DNA from: Lota lota
Lineage: Eukaryota > Chordata > Actinopteri > Gadiformes > Lotidae
Assembly (NCBI GenBank): GCA_026745465.1
Contig: JACYXH010000326.1
Span: 1 to 64,000 of the forward strand
Direction of reading: 5' to 3'
Length of the DNA stretch: 64,000 nt
Shown here: one piece after another, positions 39,839 to 52,229 of the stretch
How the letters are laid out: every line of letters begins with the position of its first letter
Position numbering within the stretch: the first letter of the stretch is position 1
The notes under the pieces: model-generated
What the model saw: only the letters and a program-made list of their open reading frames with translations
The model's database searches: none
What the model was told of the DNA's origin: nothing
Translations under genes and position numbers: made by a program

Positions 39839-42209
39839 CTCAAGAAGAAACTAAATATTTGGAAGTGGATCAAAAGCTCACCTTGGAGACAGACGTTTCC
39901 GCTGTTCCGAAACCAATCAGGAGCATCGCATGGAAACACGGCTCCAGCTTGGTGGTGGATTGGACTTCACCGAACCACCTGATGTACTTTGGGTCATTCA
40001 GAGGACGCACAACGTTGGATACACAAACCCTGCGGTTGGACATCGATCGTGTGACCTTGGCTGATAGCGGAACGTTCTCTTTGGAGACGGACTGTGGAAC
40101 ATACGGGACTTATAACGTTAAGGTCATCAGTAAGTATGTGTGTATGCTAGCGTTTGTGTGTGTGTTGTGCCTGTGTGTGTGCGTATGTATGTGTGTGTGT
40201 CGGTTGGTGTGAGGCAAAACGTTTATCCCATTTCAATGAACAAATGCAACAAAGTCAATAGAATAGAATAGGACTTTAATGTCCTATAGGATATTGGGAC
40301 GAAATGTAACCAAACCTGCTTGCAGTTCGCATTTATATGAAAAGTACTTTTAATATTTTCTTCTTTTACATGTTTGTTAAAAGAATAACCTTTTTGTACG
40401 CGTTGCGTTTGGCCAACGGGTATAACACGCCGTCCTGAGGGCAGAGCTTTAACCTCTCCATGGTGTCCCTCACTAAGCCCCTATCTCTCCTGTGAACTGC
40501 AGACAGAGTTAGAAACGATAGACGGCACAACATTAAGCACAAATGTAACGAGAGAGAGATTGTACAGAGGTTGAATAAAACAAGTGTGTGGTCTTAGCAT
40601 TAGTCTGACATGGTGAGATGTGACACTGTACGTCAGGGGTCAGGGGTGCAGATACACAACGATAGGAAGACCTCATCTCTGTTCTGTTTTGTTGATTTAA
40701 TTTGTTTATTTGAAGGATCCCCGTTAACTGATGCCATGGCAATCAACTTATCTTCCTGGGGTCCACACCTGACTAATGTACATACATAACACACTACATG
40801 GAAAAACTTAAATTGCATTAATTGAATTAATCAATATAAAGTAATATAAAAAATGCAACGCTTGCACTGATATGAATTTATGTATATTTATATAACATAT
40901 ATACATTCATATATATATATTACATATATACATTCATATTCAAAGCCAGTCAACACTGATCATACAATTAGGTAGAATAATAGTAAAAAAAGGAGTAAAT
41001 ATAAAGATGTTATACCATTCATATGAAGCAAAACACGAATATTACAAACTAGCCCAGAGTCATCTGCCTGCCGACGGAAGCCTCAGCATTTTTATTTTTA
41101 AAGGATGATTTATTTTTTAGTGGGCAGATATTAAGGGGTAAATGATTCCAGTTTGTTATGGCTCAGTAAATGACCAATGTTCTTTCCACATGACCAGAGC
41201 CCCCTCCGACGCCCAGTATAAAGACCCGGCCGCTGGTTTGTGAGAAAATATGTGCTCTGAAGTGTACCGCGGACACCCAGGATCTGGGACCTGTCACCTA
41301 CCAATGGAAGATGGACGAAGGAGAGTGGACCGAGGTTGACAAGCCGAAGAGTTTCAAAAGTTCTCATGCCCTTAAGAAGTTCTTCTGTAGGCTGAGAACC
41401 CGTGTGAGGACCAGCGAATCCAGCATGCCCATGGACAACCCATTCAATAAACCAGTAGTACCAGGTATGTGACCAGTGAAGGGTCTAATGAAGGTAATTG
41501 TGTTGCAAAAGTCTTTAACTTGTAGAATAGGATTTGTGAAGTTGTAGAAGTTAACTCTAAACCACATATGTCATGAGTGGACAGTTCTCAAACATGAAGG
41601 GTCATATATGAACAGGGCTCAAGACTGCGACCCAAATGGTTACATTTATGACCAATTATGTGTATGCAAGGACATTTTTCCTAGGTTGCATCGGTGCCAG
41701 TAAAAAGAAAAAATACATCAGGCTTCTCCCCAAACAATGTATTAGCGGCGTCTCTTAACATCTCTTAATGCGTTGCGGTTGCTAGGCCTCTGTCACGTGT
41801 TAAGGGGCCGTGTAGCACGTTTCCAGTTGTACTCTTCGTATATGGCCGCTAGGTGAATAAGGTCTGTTACCTTGTTTTAGTTAGTGCTATTCACATGTAA
41901 AGAAACACAGAGAAGCCTGACTTACATGCTGCTGGCTCACGGACCAAAGTGGTGGGATTGTTTTCTTGGAATATAAGTGGAAAAACAGGAAAATATTCTC
42001 AAGTGTGTGTTGTTGCCTCAGGTTGAGACAAATGATCAACATTGTGTGGGTTAGCATGTTGATGCCATGATGGTACCTTTTATGTTTATTTCCATTTTCT
42101 CTCGTTGCAGATGGTTTAGCTACTGGGGTGATCATAAGAATAATTATTGGCGTAGTTAAAATCTTTGCTCTAATTGCAGTAATTGCAGCAATTGCTATGC
42201 TCAAATGCT
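39839..42209 (+). CDS. SLAM/CD2-family-like receptor: V, C2 and transmembrane exons
   Basis: Three phase-1 exons. V-type is 39839-40129: KYLEVDQKLTLETDVSAVP, IRSIAWKHGSSLVVDW, DRVTLADSGTFSLETDC. It has the DSGxF motif and no first Cys, as usual for CD2/CD48/SLAM V domains. C2-type is 41198-41464, with four Cys. The transmembrane exon is 42111-42209: DGLATGVIIRIIIGVVK then IFALIAVIAAIAMLKC. Acceptors and donors are all canonical. The signal-peptide exon is not identified. For the cytoplasmic end, two weak candidate short exons fit the phase: 43325-43356 (STRQSNSCCG-stop) and 45002-45033 (YPGVLETGSKD-stop). Neither has an ITSM (TxYxxV/I), so signalling may be absent or use a partner. Family members are leukocyte surface receptors that bind each other. 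No orthologue assigned. Confidence 0.75.
40900..41840. repeat. Duplicated block, copy 2 (contains C2 exon)
   Basis: Downstream copy of 37688-38605, carrying the C2 exon used by the SLAM-like gene. It has the same acceptor, donor and flanking intron sequence, with two short insertions relative to copy 1. Confidence 0.85.
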
Positions 42210-42296
42210 GTAAGTATCCATTCAGTGAACTCTCTCTCTTTTTGCTCTCACTCTCCCTAGCTCTAGGTCTTGCTCTTGCTAGATATATAGAGATAT

Positions 42297-42432
42297 CTAT
42301 ATATAGATCTCTCCCTCTCTCTCTCTCTCCCTCCCTCTCACTCTCCCTCTCCCTCTCTCTCTCCCTCTCTCCCTCTCCCTCTCCCTCTCCCTCTCCCTCT
42401 CCCTCTCCCTCTCCCTCTCCCTCTCCCTCCTG
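42297..42432. repeat. CT-rich (CCCTCT)n tract
   Basis: A perfect hexanucleotide run of ccctct ends at the margin of the next element. It follows the transmembrane exon donor. Confidence 0.9.
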
Positions 42433-42444
42433 ATGGGAACATAG

Positions 42445-42885
42445 TGTGGCTCCCTGAGTGGCCCGCCTACCCCCCAGTGAATACAAACTATAGTTCCAAT
42501 TTAGCCGTATGGGCACTTTTATTCAAAAGGCAAAGAAAACGTTGGGCCGTGCCCAAGCAAAAACAGAAAGGTGCCGTGGCTCCGTCGCCACGGCGAATCC
42601 TCCGGGTGTTGGTCGCGGCCACGCTGGTCAGCTCCGGGGAAGGGGGGATAAGAAGAGAAACTTACTCAGTCCGCGAGTCGTCCCGCTCCGTATCTGCCGG
42701 ACTTAAGCGACGTTCTCCATTCTGGAAAAAACAACGATATTTCCTTAGGCGCCTTTTTCTACGCTGGCTGACTCTTCCCGCGCGTCTTTCGCCTCCTCCT
42801 CTTCCTAATGCGTTTCTTAGCTAATGTACTTAGCTCCCCTTCTACCCCCCCTGAGCCGTTACTGCGCTGGAGCCAGGTTGCCAAA
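42445..42885 (-). mobile_element. Second LTR-like element related to 36909-37687
   Basis: Shares the start TGTGGC, the motif ccccccagtgaa.aca, a ttttatt/tttatt (minus AATAAA), ggccgtgcc and the end 'cccctgagccg' ... 'ggagcc.ggt.gcca' with the 779-bp element. It is shorter and more diverged, and its termini are less perfect. Confidence 0.5.
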
Positions 42886-45800
42886 TAAACACGATACGCT
42901 TTTTTTTAACACGACACGTTTTACGAATTAACAAATTAAAGTGGTAAGTGTCCTCAATGTTGACCTCTTTCTTCCTGATCATGGTCCAAAGCATTTTTAC
43001 ATGGCTGCGCTACGTGAGTTTGTGGTCAAATATATCTACACCCTATGTACATGATCTAGATCACCCCGACCCATTAAAATAGTGCCTGTTCAGTTCAAAT
43101 CATCATATTTCAAGATTATTCCAAAAGTTAACCAAAAAGAGCCAAACCTTTCACCCTTAAACACATTTCTTTTCTTTATCAGAAATATTATTTCCAATAT
43201 AAATGAAAACAAAATCAACTCCACAACATCAAGTCCTTTACAAAAGGCTGACTTTCTGTCCTCCGCTCATAATCATCATTTATAACATCATCTTGTTCTT
43301 TTGTTTCTCTCATCTTGTTTAAAGCAACAAGACAATCCAACAGTTGCTGTGGTTAAAAAAAAAACGAAGTGCTGAAAAGATGATTAATTGATAATAATGT
43401 AGACAAAATGTAGAAATATTATTCTACTGTTGCCACATTTATTTTCCCTTTGAATTTATAATTTCGTTAAAGAGAGCACAGCAGTGGTGACCGGGTTAAA
43501 AGTTAGTTTCAAAATCAACATTTAATTGACGATTTGATCGTATGATATGTATCCAATACCAAACCAATTTTCCTAGCTTTTGTCTTTGTTAAGTACAGCT
43601 TTTGGTTTATTTCATCTAGTTTTCTTCTAGTATTCCATGCCTACCGTAAGCCTTGTGCCTCAATTACTGTTAAGGTTTCGAACTGTCGACCCAAATGCAA
43701 GACTCCAAGACGGAGATGGAACGGGGTCAAAAGGGATTTATTACGGTACAGACAAGGGCAAGGCAGGCGGATAGTCAGGCAGGCAGGGGTTCGTTGGCAG
43801 GCGGGGTGGCAAGCAGGCAGAGGGACGTAGGCAGGCGGGTGGTCAGGCAGGCGAGAGGTCAATAACGGGAAGGCAGTCAGACGAATGGAAGCAGGAGTCG
43901 GGACGGAACCGGGGAGGACTAGGGGAAAAGGACAGGCGGGTTAAGACAGGCTAGGACTGAGAAACAGGTAACTAGAAAGCTGGGACGAGGTACTAACTTG
44001 CAAAGCGTAACAATGAACTGGCGCCGGCTGCTTGGTGAGAAGGGAAGAAGTAGGGTGCGTTGAATTCTGCTTCCACATAGCGTCTTTCTCTGAGCGGCTG
44101 CGTCGTTCTTCACAAGTTTCCAATGAGGAAAGAGCATTCGTATGCGAACGCGACACAAAAAGCAATGTGCCCAGCGTCTTTTCCAGCGCTTCAGCTTGAA
44201 AATCTCCAAACTTTTCAGAAAAGCGCTGCCATCACCACGGTTTCTTTTTCTCAAACCCAGATTATGTTTACTGCCCCCCCCCAAAAAAAATTTACAGGAA
44301 AAGAGTGGGTTGTCATAGAAACAATAAACAAAGTACGGAGACAGCTATTTATTTTTTCTGCGCACACACTCTTTGTGACGCTTCCTGAAGCCGTGCCAGC
44401 GCATTTCGGCAAGACAAACGCGCTCTGTGGACACGGGCCCACGGACAACTAGACAACCGCACTCCAACTAGACAACCGCACTCCATTAATGCGTCAAGTT
44501 GATGAGCCAATGCAAGTGGTTTCAAAACAACCCTTTTGTGACATCACTAGCGAGGGTGTCCAACCGGGCTGTGTGATGGAGGGGTCGACTCCAGCTCAGC
44601 CAGTTGATTCAGTACCGGTCACCACCTTGCACGGGGTGGACGCTCCTGCGTGTGGTGTCACAAAGGGCTAGATTTTCAGCAGTCCGTCTTTTCCCTGATC
44701 GTGTTGTATTTGCCAGAATTATCATATCAGTGTTTTTCTGTCGTTCTTTCCTGTCATAATGGGCAACTAGTCGAGAACGGTCAGTCGTCCTAGTAACCCA
44801 TTGAAAGAACGCATCCAGACGTATGAATGACATGCACACAATAGATGAAAATAGAATAATTCAATAGGGTCATATCAAATACTTTGTTGATAAACAAGTT
44901 GTTGACTGATCCAAATATGGAAATAAAGTAATAACGTGAATACATATTTAAAGTCCAGTGGCTTTTAGTGTTAATTGCATGTGTTTGTGTGTCTTTCACA
45001 GACCCTGGTGTTTTGGAGACGGGGAGCAAAGATTGAAAGTAGTCACCCAGTGACCACTAGATTGTTGCTGTCTACATTCAGAGGCGTCCTAATAGCATCT
45101 ATTAGGACGCCTCTGAATGTCCAACACGTTGATGGGACTGCAGATGACCACACCACGTTTCTCTCAACAAGAACAACATGATTCCTCACGGAATCATCTG
45201 TAAATTAGCCACCAAAGATCGGACATATGGATGTCTGCAGTCATAGCTGAAAGTGGAGAGGGATTTCCTGTTTTCCACACAGTTTGGGTGAATTGGCCAT
45301 TGTTACAACGTATTTCGGCATGTATATAGCTTGTTGTTTTTATTTTGTTTTGTTCTGTGCCATCAACTGGAGCTATAGCTCCGTCCATATTCTGTGGCGC
45401 TAACACCACTAACGCAGCCTGTGATATTCACTAGTTCATATCAATGAACAGTGCCCCGCTGCTTGCTCTCAAAGTCTAGTGTTATTTGAATTACCACGCA
45501 GTTGTGAAGGACAGTTGGAACACTGTGACAAATCAAGGACCAACTTGCAGAGAAGATGGGACAGGAATTGAAATGTGTCCGCCTTGACAACTTGAAGTCA
45601 TTTTGTACCAAGAGTCGATTTTGAAATGCATGCATCCTTTAGGCCTAGCAGCAGCTTAAATTATTGTAACTAACTCTTCTCAAACAATGTATAGAAAGCC
45701 AAAGCATCTTAATGTTAAAATCTTTGTGAATACTTAAGTCATTTTGTATTTGGTTTGATCTCAGTACAGCCGCAAACCAGACTTTAATGATAGAGTTGCA

Positions 45801-46706
45801 CACTGTTTCATCATGTTTCTTAATATTTGTTATGTGGCTGAATCAATAAATCTTCAATTCCTCATACTTTTATTTTATAAATACCATTTAATAACGTGAA
45901 CGTTATATTTTTGGTAACACACAAGTGTGTATGTGTGTGTGTGCGTGCGTGTACATACATGACAATTGTTGGAGCAAATGAATAACTGGTGAGTGGCTGG
46001 AATAAAAGCTAAGACAAATGGATATCCGTAGATGATTTATTTCATACGCTGCAGCACATAAAAGACACCGTTTCAAAGGCAACTCCACGCAGAGCAGAGA
46101 AGCCCTTTTTGTAGAGAGAGGTAAACATTCACTAACGGGTACAAGGTACAGTCAAGTTTGGGCACATGATCGGGGAGAGGAGCTTTTCTCAGGAGTCTCA
46201 TGAGAACAGAGCACAACGCAGGATGGGGAAACCGGCAGCTTCACAGAGGTAGACAGTTGCAAAGACATAAGCCACTATGGAGTGCACACAACAACTTGAA
46301 CACCTCAACTAGTTAGTTAAGCGGGCTGACCTCGGAATAGGGCCTGGAGTCATTTTTCATCACACGATGCAATGAAATGTTATGTTGTCATTCATAATTA
46401 GTATAGACTAATAAAAATGTAATAAATAATTACTTTCTACTTGCTGCAAACATTTACAAATTGATATTGATAAATGTACAAAAACATTCTGTCAATCAGA
46501 CATTGATCAATATAGAATATAGAATCTAATCTTGTATATGGGTTATATTTTATAACAGGCAGGGTTATTTTCTTAATGAATATATCCTTGTTAAAAGACA
46601 GCAGTACAACATTAATGCAGTTCTCTCAGATCTCACATAGAGATTCTAAATCATAAAACATTAGTTATTTTTGGTTGTTTGATTTTTTTCTTATCAAACA
46701 AAGGTC
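42886..46706. other. Gene-poor stretch between SLAM-like gene and TRIM-B
   Basis: No firm gene. Contents: AT-rich sequence to 43640; a GGCAGGCGGG-rich segment with 'gggatttattacgg' at about 43660-44020 that looks like a dispersed element; GC-mixed unique sequence to 45000; a perfect hairpin at 45074-45120; and, from about 46380, the TRIM-B 3' UTR. Two candidate terminal exons of the SLAM-like gene (43325 and 45002) are mentioned under that gene. Confidence 0.5.
45074..45120. other. Perfect 22-bp-arm hairpin with 3-base loop
   Basis: The left arm 45074-45095 (starting acattcagaggcg) is the exact reverse complement of 45099-45120, with only CAT between. It is flanked by unrelated sequence. Confidence 0.95.
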
Positions 46707-48281
46707 CTATTCTGTTTGATTGACAGGTGAGATGATCAGGGGGGCAGAGTTTATACCTTTATAATTATAGAGACCTGGACTGAGGAATGGATAGAGAGGC
46801 TCAGTAAAGGTGCAGCAAGTAGCAGAGTAGATATGAACCCTGGCTTCCACATCATAGAAGGAGACCAGACCCTCATCGTAATCAACAAACACCCCCACCT
46901 TCTGGAGCTCAGCTCTCAGAGGGAGACAGACATCAGGGTTATCACTAAATACCAACCCATCGTTGTCTAAGAAAAGAGTCCAGGAGCCATTCTTAGGGGT
47001 CAAACTGATCACACCTTTTCTGTTGATGGACTCTCTGGCCACTCCTAAAAACCATGCAGTCTTGTCTTTAACCTGGACCTCAAAGTAAAATCTCCCAGAG
47101 GAGAAGCTCTGCCTCGCGAGAACAAATAGATACCGTATACATCTCTTAGGGTTGTCTGGGAGTATCTTCCTGACACCTCCATGATGTACTTGTTTCCCAT
47201 CCTCAGACAGGATGAGCTTTGGATGAGCTGTATCAGGATCCAGAGTCACATCTACTTCATACTGCTGGACCCTCTTCAGTTCAGCATCATCACACAGATT
47301 CTTCATCTCGTATGACGGAGGAAGGAACTCCAGCGTCGTCCAGTCCCTGGTGGATGGAGGATCCTTCAGGGATCTGAAGGTCTGGAGGAAGTGGAGGTGG
47401 TCTTCAGTGTGTGAGAGCTGCTTCACCTCTGAGATTCTATTGGTCAGATCTCCTATTTCCTGCTCCAGCTCTTTGATGAGGTCTTCAGCTTGTTTCTCTG
47501 TGGATTTCAGTCTCTCTTTAACCGTTTGGTTGAACTCATCCTGCCACTTTTCAATAGAGCGCTTCAGAGCAGTGAAGACCTGCACACCATCAGCTATCTC
47601 TCTGTCTGCGTCTGCTTTGCTGCGGTCCACTGTGTCTGCAATCTCCTGAATCTTTCGTTGTCTCTCCTGGATCATCTGCTGAACTTCAGTCTCTATCATC
47701 CCCAGCTGGGCCGTCTTCACTTCATATTCCTCTTTTAGAGGTACAACAGGATGGAACTTGTGGTCTGTCTCTGTGCAGAACTGACACACACACACCTGTT
47801 CAGTCTGGCAGAAGAGCTCCAGAAGTCGGTCGTGTTTCTTACACACCCTGTCTTCCAGACGGTCCATAGCCTCAACCAGCCGATGTTTCTTCAGGACTGC
47901 GACTCTCTGATGTGGTTCCAGGTGGGTTTGGCAGAAAGAGGTAAAACACACTAGGCAGGACTTCACAGCCTTCAGCTGGGTCTCAGTACAGACATCACAG
48001 GGAACTTCTGCTGGTTCAACACAAGGCTGCTCTTTGACTCTTACAGAACATCTAAACTGATCATTCATCTCTGAAAAGAGAGTATTGACCTGTACATCAG
48101 GTCTTGTCTGGAACAGCTTGTTACAAACAGGACATTTATACTGGACTTGGCCATCCCAAAACCTTGTAATACAGGTTCTGCAGAAGTTGTGTCCACATGG
48201 TGTGGTGACTGGGCTGTTGAACACATCCAGACAGATGGGACATGAAATGTTATCCTCAGACCAGGAAGAATTGGACGCCAT
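46707..48281 (-). CDS. TRIM-B: complete RING/B-box/coiled-coil/PRY-SPRY E3 ligase
   Basis: A single open exon of 524 codons. The RING has Cys14, Cys17, Cys29, His31, Cys34, Cys37, Cys50 and Cys53 (C3HC4). A B-box1-like CDVC...CLVC lies near 95-120, B-box2 (CKKHDRLLELFCQTEQVCVC) near 147-185, and a coiled coil at about 190-340. PRY starts VDVTLDPDTAHPKLILSEDG. SPRY has SSGRFYFEVQV, AWFLGVARESINRK, GSWTLFLDNDG, VGVFVDYDEGLVSFYDVEA and FLSPGL. All key motifs are intact. It is likely a cytosolic ubiquitin ligase of the fish bloodthirsty/TRIM39-TRIM21-like group, with a role in antiviral or inflammatory control by family analogy. Start as in the paralogues, directly after acceptor tttttatttctag. 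Unlike TRIM-A and TRIM-C, its B30.2 is in the same exon and of another subtype. Confidence 0.92.
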   Translation of the reverse strand: MASNSSWSEDNISCPICLDVFNSPVTTPCGHNFCRTCITRFWDGQVQYKCPVCNKLFQTRPDVQVNTLFSEMNDQFRCSVRVKEQPCVEPAEVPCDVCTETQLKAVKSCLVCFTSFCQTHLEPHQRVAVLKKHRLVEAMDRLEDRVCKKHDRLLELFCQTEQVCVCQFCTETDHKFHPVVPLKEEYEVKTAQLGMIETEVQQMIQERQRKIQEIADTVDRSKADADREIADGVQVFTALKRSIEKWQDEFNQTVKERLKSTEKQAEDLIKELEQEIGDLTNRISEVKQLSHTEDHLHFLQTFRSLKDPPSTRDWTTLEFLPPSYEMKNLCDDAELKRVQQYEVDVTLDPDTAHPKLILSEDGKQVHHGGVRKILPDNPKRCIRYLFVLARQSFSSGRFYFEVQVKDKTAWFLGVARESINRKGVISLTPKNGSWTLFLDNDGLVFSDNPDVCLPLRAELQKVGVFVDYDEGLVSFYDVEARVHIYSATCCTFTEPLYPFLSPGLYNYKGINSAPLIISPVNQTE

Positions 48282-49116
48282 TCCTAGAAATAAAAAATTA
48301 TGAAAATTAAATTACAGTTTTAACAATAAGTTATATGTTGTATACATGTAATAATGTGTTAAGAATAAGACAAGTTAAGAACAAGACATCTTTCTTCAGC
48401 AGCAACACCGTACACAGGTTTTGAATATATAACTATTATAGACTATAATATAGAGAGAATTGAAACGTGGATACAAACAAAAATAAATCAATCAACAAGA
48501 GAAAAGAAAAGACAGTGGCATAGAGCAACAGGGATGGGGTCTGCATGCAGCTGGCCCTCAAAAAGGCCTGAAGCCTTATCTGGACAGTTCTTTTGAAGGA
48601 AGATCTGCTTTTTTTCCTGGATGAACGATCACCAAGAAGTAAATCTATTTCCTTTGTTCCTCAAATACCGCTTGCAGCGCCGGGTACGTCCGAGCTCATC
48701 GATACTTAGATTAGATTACACTTTATATACTACGGTGGTTAACTCCAGGTTTCGGGACCCATCCCTACTCACGCCTGCGTCCTCCTCGTGAAGAACGCCC
48801 TGATGCTTTAACACCAAACTAACTTTGTTAAAGTCCCGTGTTGGCCTCGCCTGGTCGGGTTCAACCAAAGCGTACAGAGCGCGGCCCCGCGTGTGGCGCC
48901 ACGCTCCAAACAGGACGCCGAGCACCGAGCACGCGCTGGTGGAATCCGACGAGGCGACACAATAGAGCACGTGAAGGTTGGTTTCGCTAAGCATCAACAT
49001 CACGTGTTCACACGGAGCGCAGGAGACCCGTGTGGGGCTAACGCTACAGTACAACATGGCGCACTGCAGACAGGACGGCAACGATGAGGATTAGAGGTTC
49101 AATGTGTTGGACCCAC

Positions 49117-49274
49117 CTTGGAATGTTTCTGTCCCGGCTCTCTGATTTAAAACGTCTTGTTCTTCGTCTCCAGAGAGGCTAACGTGTCCACGTCGTCTCT
49201 TCGTCATGTCGTCCCTTCGTCGGTTGGATTTCCGTAAACTTCCGTTTCCTGAATAAGAGAGAGGGGTCTTTATA
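49117..49274 (-). promoter_or_regulatory. TRIM-B promoter and non-coding 5' exon
   Basis: TATAAAG lies at 49268-49274 (minus). The 5' UTR exon ends at 49117 (acagaaacattccaag before gtgggt). An interferon-response-like GGAAACGGAAGTTT lies at 49236-49249, about 20-35 bp after the TATA box, so close to the start of transcription. CpG-rich sequence surrounds it (48.72-49.33 kb). Confidence 0.55.
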
Positions 49275-49352
49275 CAGAGCTCCAGGCTCGGGCCCGCCCC
49301 CTCGGTAGCCTTCAGACACGCTCACAGACACAGCCACGCGCAGACACAGCCG

Positions 49353-49359
<7 letters not shown>

Positions 49360-49424
<65 letters not shown>

Positions 49425-49570
49425 AACACACACAGTGCTGCTTGCGCCTCTACTTCCTACTCTGACTGAATCCGCTGTCTGCTGCTCTCATAGCTCTGCT
49501 GCTCGTGTGTGCAATGTGCGCGTGCACGCTGGGGAGCGTTCCTGCAGCGAGCGTAGCGGCAATAAACACA
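49360..49570 (+). mobile_element. (CA)n-linked dispersed element, copy 2
   Basis: CA tract (49360-49434), then 'cctctacttcctactctgac', 'tgctgctctcatagctctgc', 'gttcctgcagcgagcgtagc' and 'ggcaataaacacaac'. Same family as 30720-30938 and 50963-51270. Confidence 0.6.
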
Positions 49571-50525
49571 ACTGTTGTATTCCATGTAGGCTACGCCGTC
49601 TAGGCTTCGCCTTATGGGCTTGTGCCTTGGACCGCTGAGTGTGTCTTTGGCTCCGTGCTTTTATATGCTTTACTGCGGAGCCCTAACTGCGGACCAATAG
49701 AAACGGGCGGGGATTACGCACACACCTTCTCGAGCTGCTGAGAAGGATTCTCCGTCGGCAGGCCGACTCTCTGCTGCATGTTCAGTGCTCCACTAAAACG
49801 CTGCTGCGTTGGTTCTACACGCTGAAACGCGTCAATCACATGCAGTTCACCTTTAGAATCAGTGAAACGCTTCTACATCCTGTTTATTGATGCGGGTTTT
49901 GTCATGACGGTATGTGCAAAGCGTGTTTATAATGTCTCCAGAGTTCAAATCTATAAAAGCTATGAGAATTGGAGACACACTTGTTGTCACTACACTGCGT
50001 CTTGCAGTTCAACACCATTAAGTTGGTGTTCAGCGTTGGGTGGAGGTGTGTGAAGTGTGGAGGAGAGGTGCAGCGATACACAGCCTTTCATCTTTTAGTT
50101 TCTTGCACATTGCACATGTTGATCAACTTAATACTGTGAACATTTGCACATTCTATGGTCATATTTTGCACATTCCTTCACAACTGTACAGCAACATTTT
50201 TAAAACATACTCTGTATATTCTGTCTTTTTTATATAGTCCGTTTATATTTTATATATTATTTCTAATTACAAATAATTATATTGTCATATTTATGTTTTG
50301 TTGTTGTTATTGCTTGCACCAAATACCAAGACAAATTCCTTATACTTGTTACACTTCGTTGGCAATAAAGCTAATTCTGATTCTGATTAAGTATTGATTA
50401 TTTGAATGACTTCAACAGACATCCAAAATTGTTCCTGTTCTGTTTCCTGGTTTGATCCATGGTGTTTATGAAAGTGTTTTACAGGTTAGACTTTTGATCA
50501 TTGTAATTTCTTGTTTCATTACACC
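49571..50525. other. Intergenic with a copy of the dispersed repeat of 25.8 kb
   Basis: 49960-50075 repeats the 'ggagacacacttgttgtcac ... ggtgtgtgaagtgtggag' segment, and 50435-50525 repeats 26075-26180. No gene is recognised. Confidence 0.55.
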
Positions 50526-50661
<136 letters not shown>

Positions 50662-50956
50662 CTACAGGAACCATAATGAGTTCTAAGAAGGCAGAACCAC
50701 TTTGCTAGCCGTGGGGGTGGTCGGAATGTTCCATCACCAGAGAGCCTTTTCCACAGTGATGGTAACTGTCATCCATCGTATTGATTCTAGTTATATACGA
50801 GGACACATCGACTCATACAAAGTGCTCAAATACGAGTGTTCATGCAAACCAGACGCTAATCTGTGTTTAAAGTTGGGAGCCACAGGTTGTTATGAAACAT
50901 CCGTGGTTAGGGGAGGACAGGAAGTCCGGTTCAGGAAGTTAAAGTAAAAAATAATG

Positions 50957-51270
<314 letters not shown>

Positions 51271-51289
51271 TATTATTTATTATTCCTTG

Positions 51290-51875
51290 GTTCATAAGTC
51301 TAATTATAAAGGGTAATGAAGGTTTAATAGAAGAGTTCTCAACAGCTTTATTCTTTATTATTCGTTGGTTCCTATAACTATATAAGCCTAATTATAAAGG
51401 GTAATGAAGGTTTAATACAAGAGTTCTCAACAGCTTTATTCTTTATTATTCGTTGGTTCCTATAACTATATAAGCCTAATTATACAGGGTAATGAAGGTT
51501 TAATAGAAGAGTTCTCAACAGCTTTATTCTTTATTATTCGTTGGTTCCTATAACTATATAAGCCTAATTATAAAGGGTAATGAAGGTTTAATACAAGAGT
51601 TCTCAACAGCTTTATTCTTTATTATTCGTTGGTTCCTATAACTATATAAGCCTAATTATAAAGGGTAATGAAGGTTTAATAGAAGAGTTCTCAACAGCTT
51701 TATTCTTTATTATTCGTTGGTTCCTATAACTATATAAGCCTAATTATAAAGGGTAATGAAGGTGTAATAGAATAGTTCTCAACAGCTTTATTCTTTATTA
51801 TTCGTTGGTTCCTACAACTATATAAGCCTAATTATAAAGGGTAATTAAGGTTTAATAGAAGAGTTCTCAACAGTA
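51290..51875. repeat. 88-bp minisatellite, copy 2
   Basis: About 6.6 units of the same 88-bp repeat as 10235-10840, in the same orientation, starting directly after the (CA)n-linked element. Confidence 0.9.
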
Positions 51876-51963
51876 CAGCTGCATTTAAAAAAACAGATAT
51901 ACTATATATTCTGTATTTTCTATAGTGTCAGGGGACATATTTCAAAATGATAAATTTATTTAT

Positions 51964-52128
51964 TTAATGCCACATTTATTAATTTCAGGGGACTTTTATT
52001 TAATAATGCTACATTAATTTATTTAATGCCACATTTATTTATTTCCTGGGACTTTTATTTCATAATGCCACATGTTTTTATTAAATGCCAACTTTTTTGC
52101 GGCATTAAATTAATAAATGTGGCATTAA
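51964..52128. mobile_element. AT-rich fold-back (MITE-like) element
   Basis: A perfect 22-bp inverted repeat (51964-51985 against 52107-52128, starting ttaatgccacatttatta) encloses further 'atttaatgccacatttatt' direct copies. Confidence 0.5.
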
Positions 52129-52229
52129 ATAAATGTATTGTATTTTATATATTGTTTCTTATTTAAATCTTTATATTTTCATATTTATGTTTCTTTGTTG
52201 TTATAGTTTGCAAACTTTGCAAACAAAGC

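Noticed and set aside
42128..42433. 101-residue frame starting with a hydrophobic stretch
   Set aside because: The hydrophobic part is the transmembrane exon of the SLAM-like gene; the rest is intron and a CT repeat.
50702..50947. 81-residue frame between two microsatellites
   Set aside because: Some Cys and charged residues, but no splice sites, no recognised domain and no duplicate elsewhere; not supportable.
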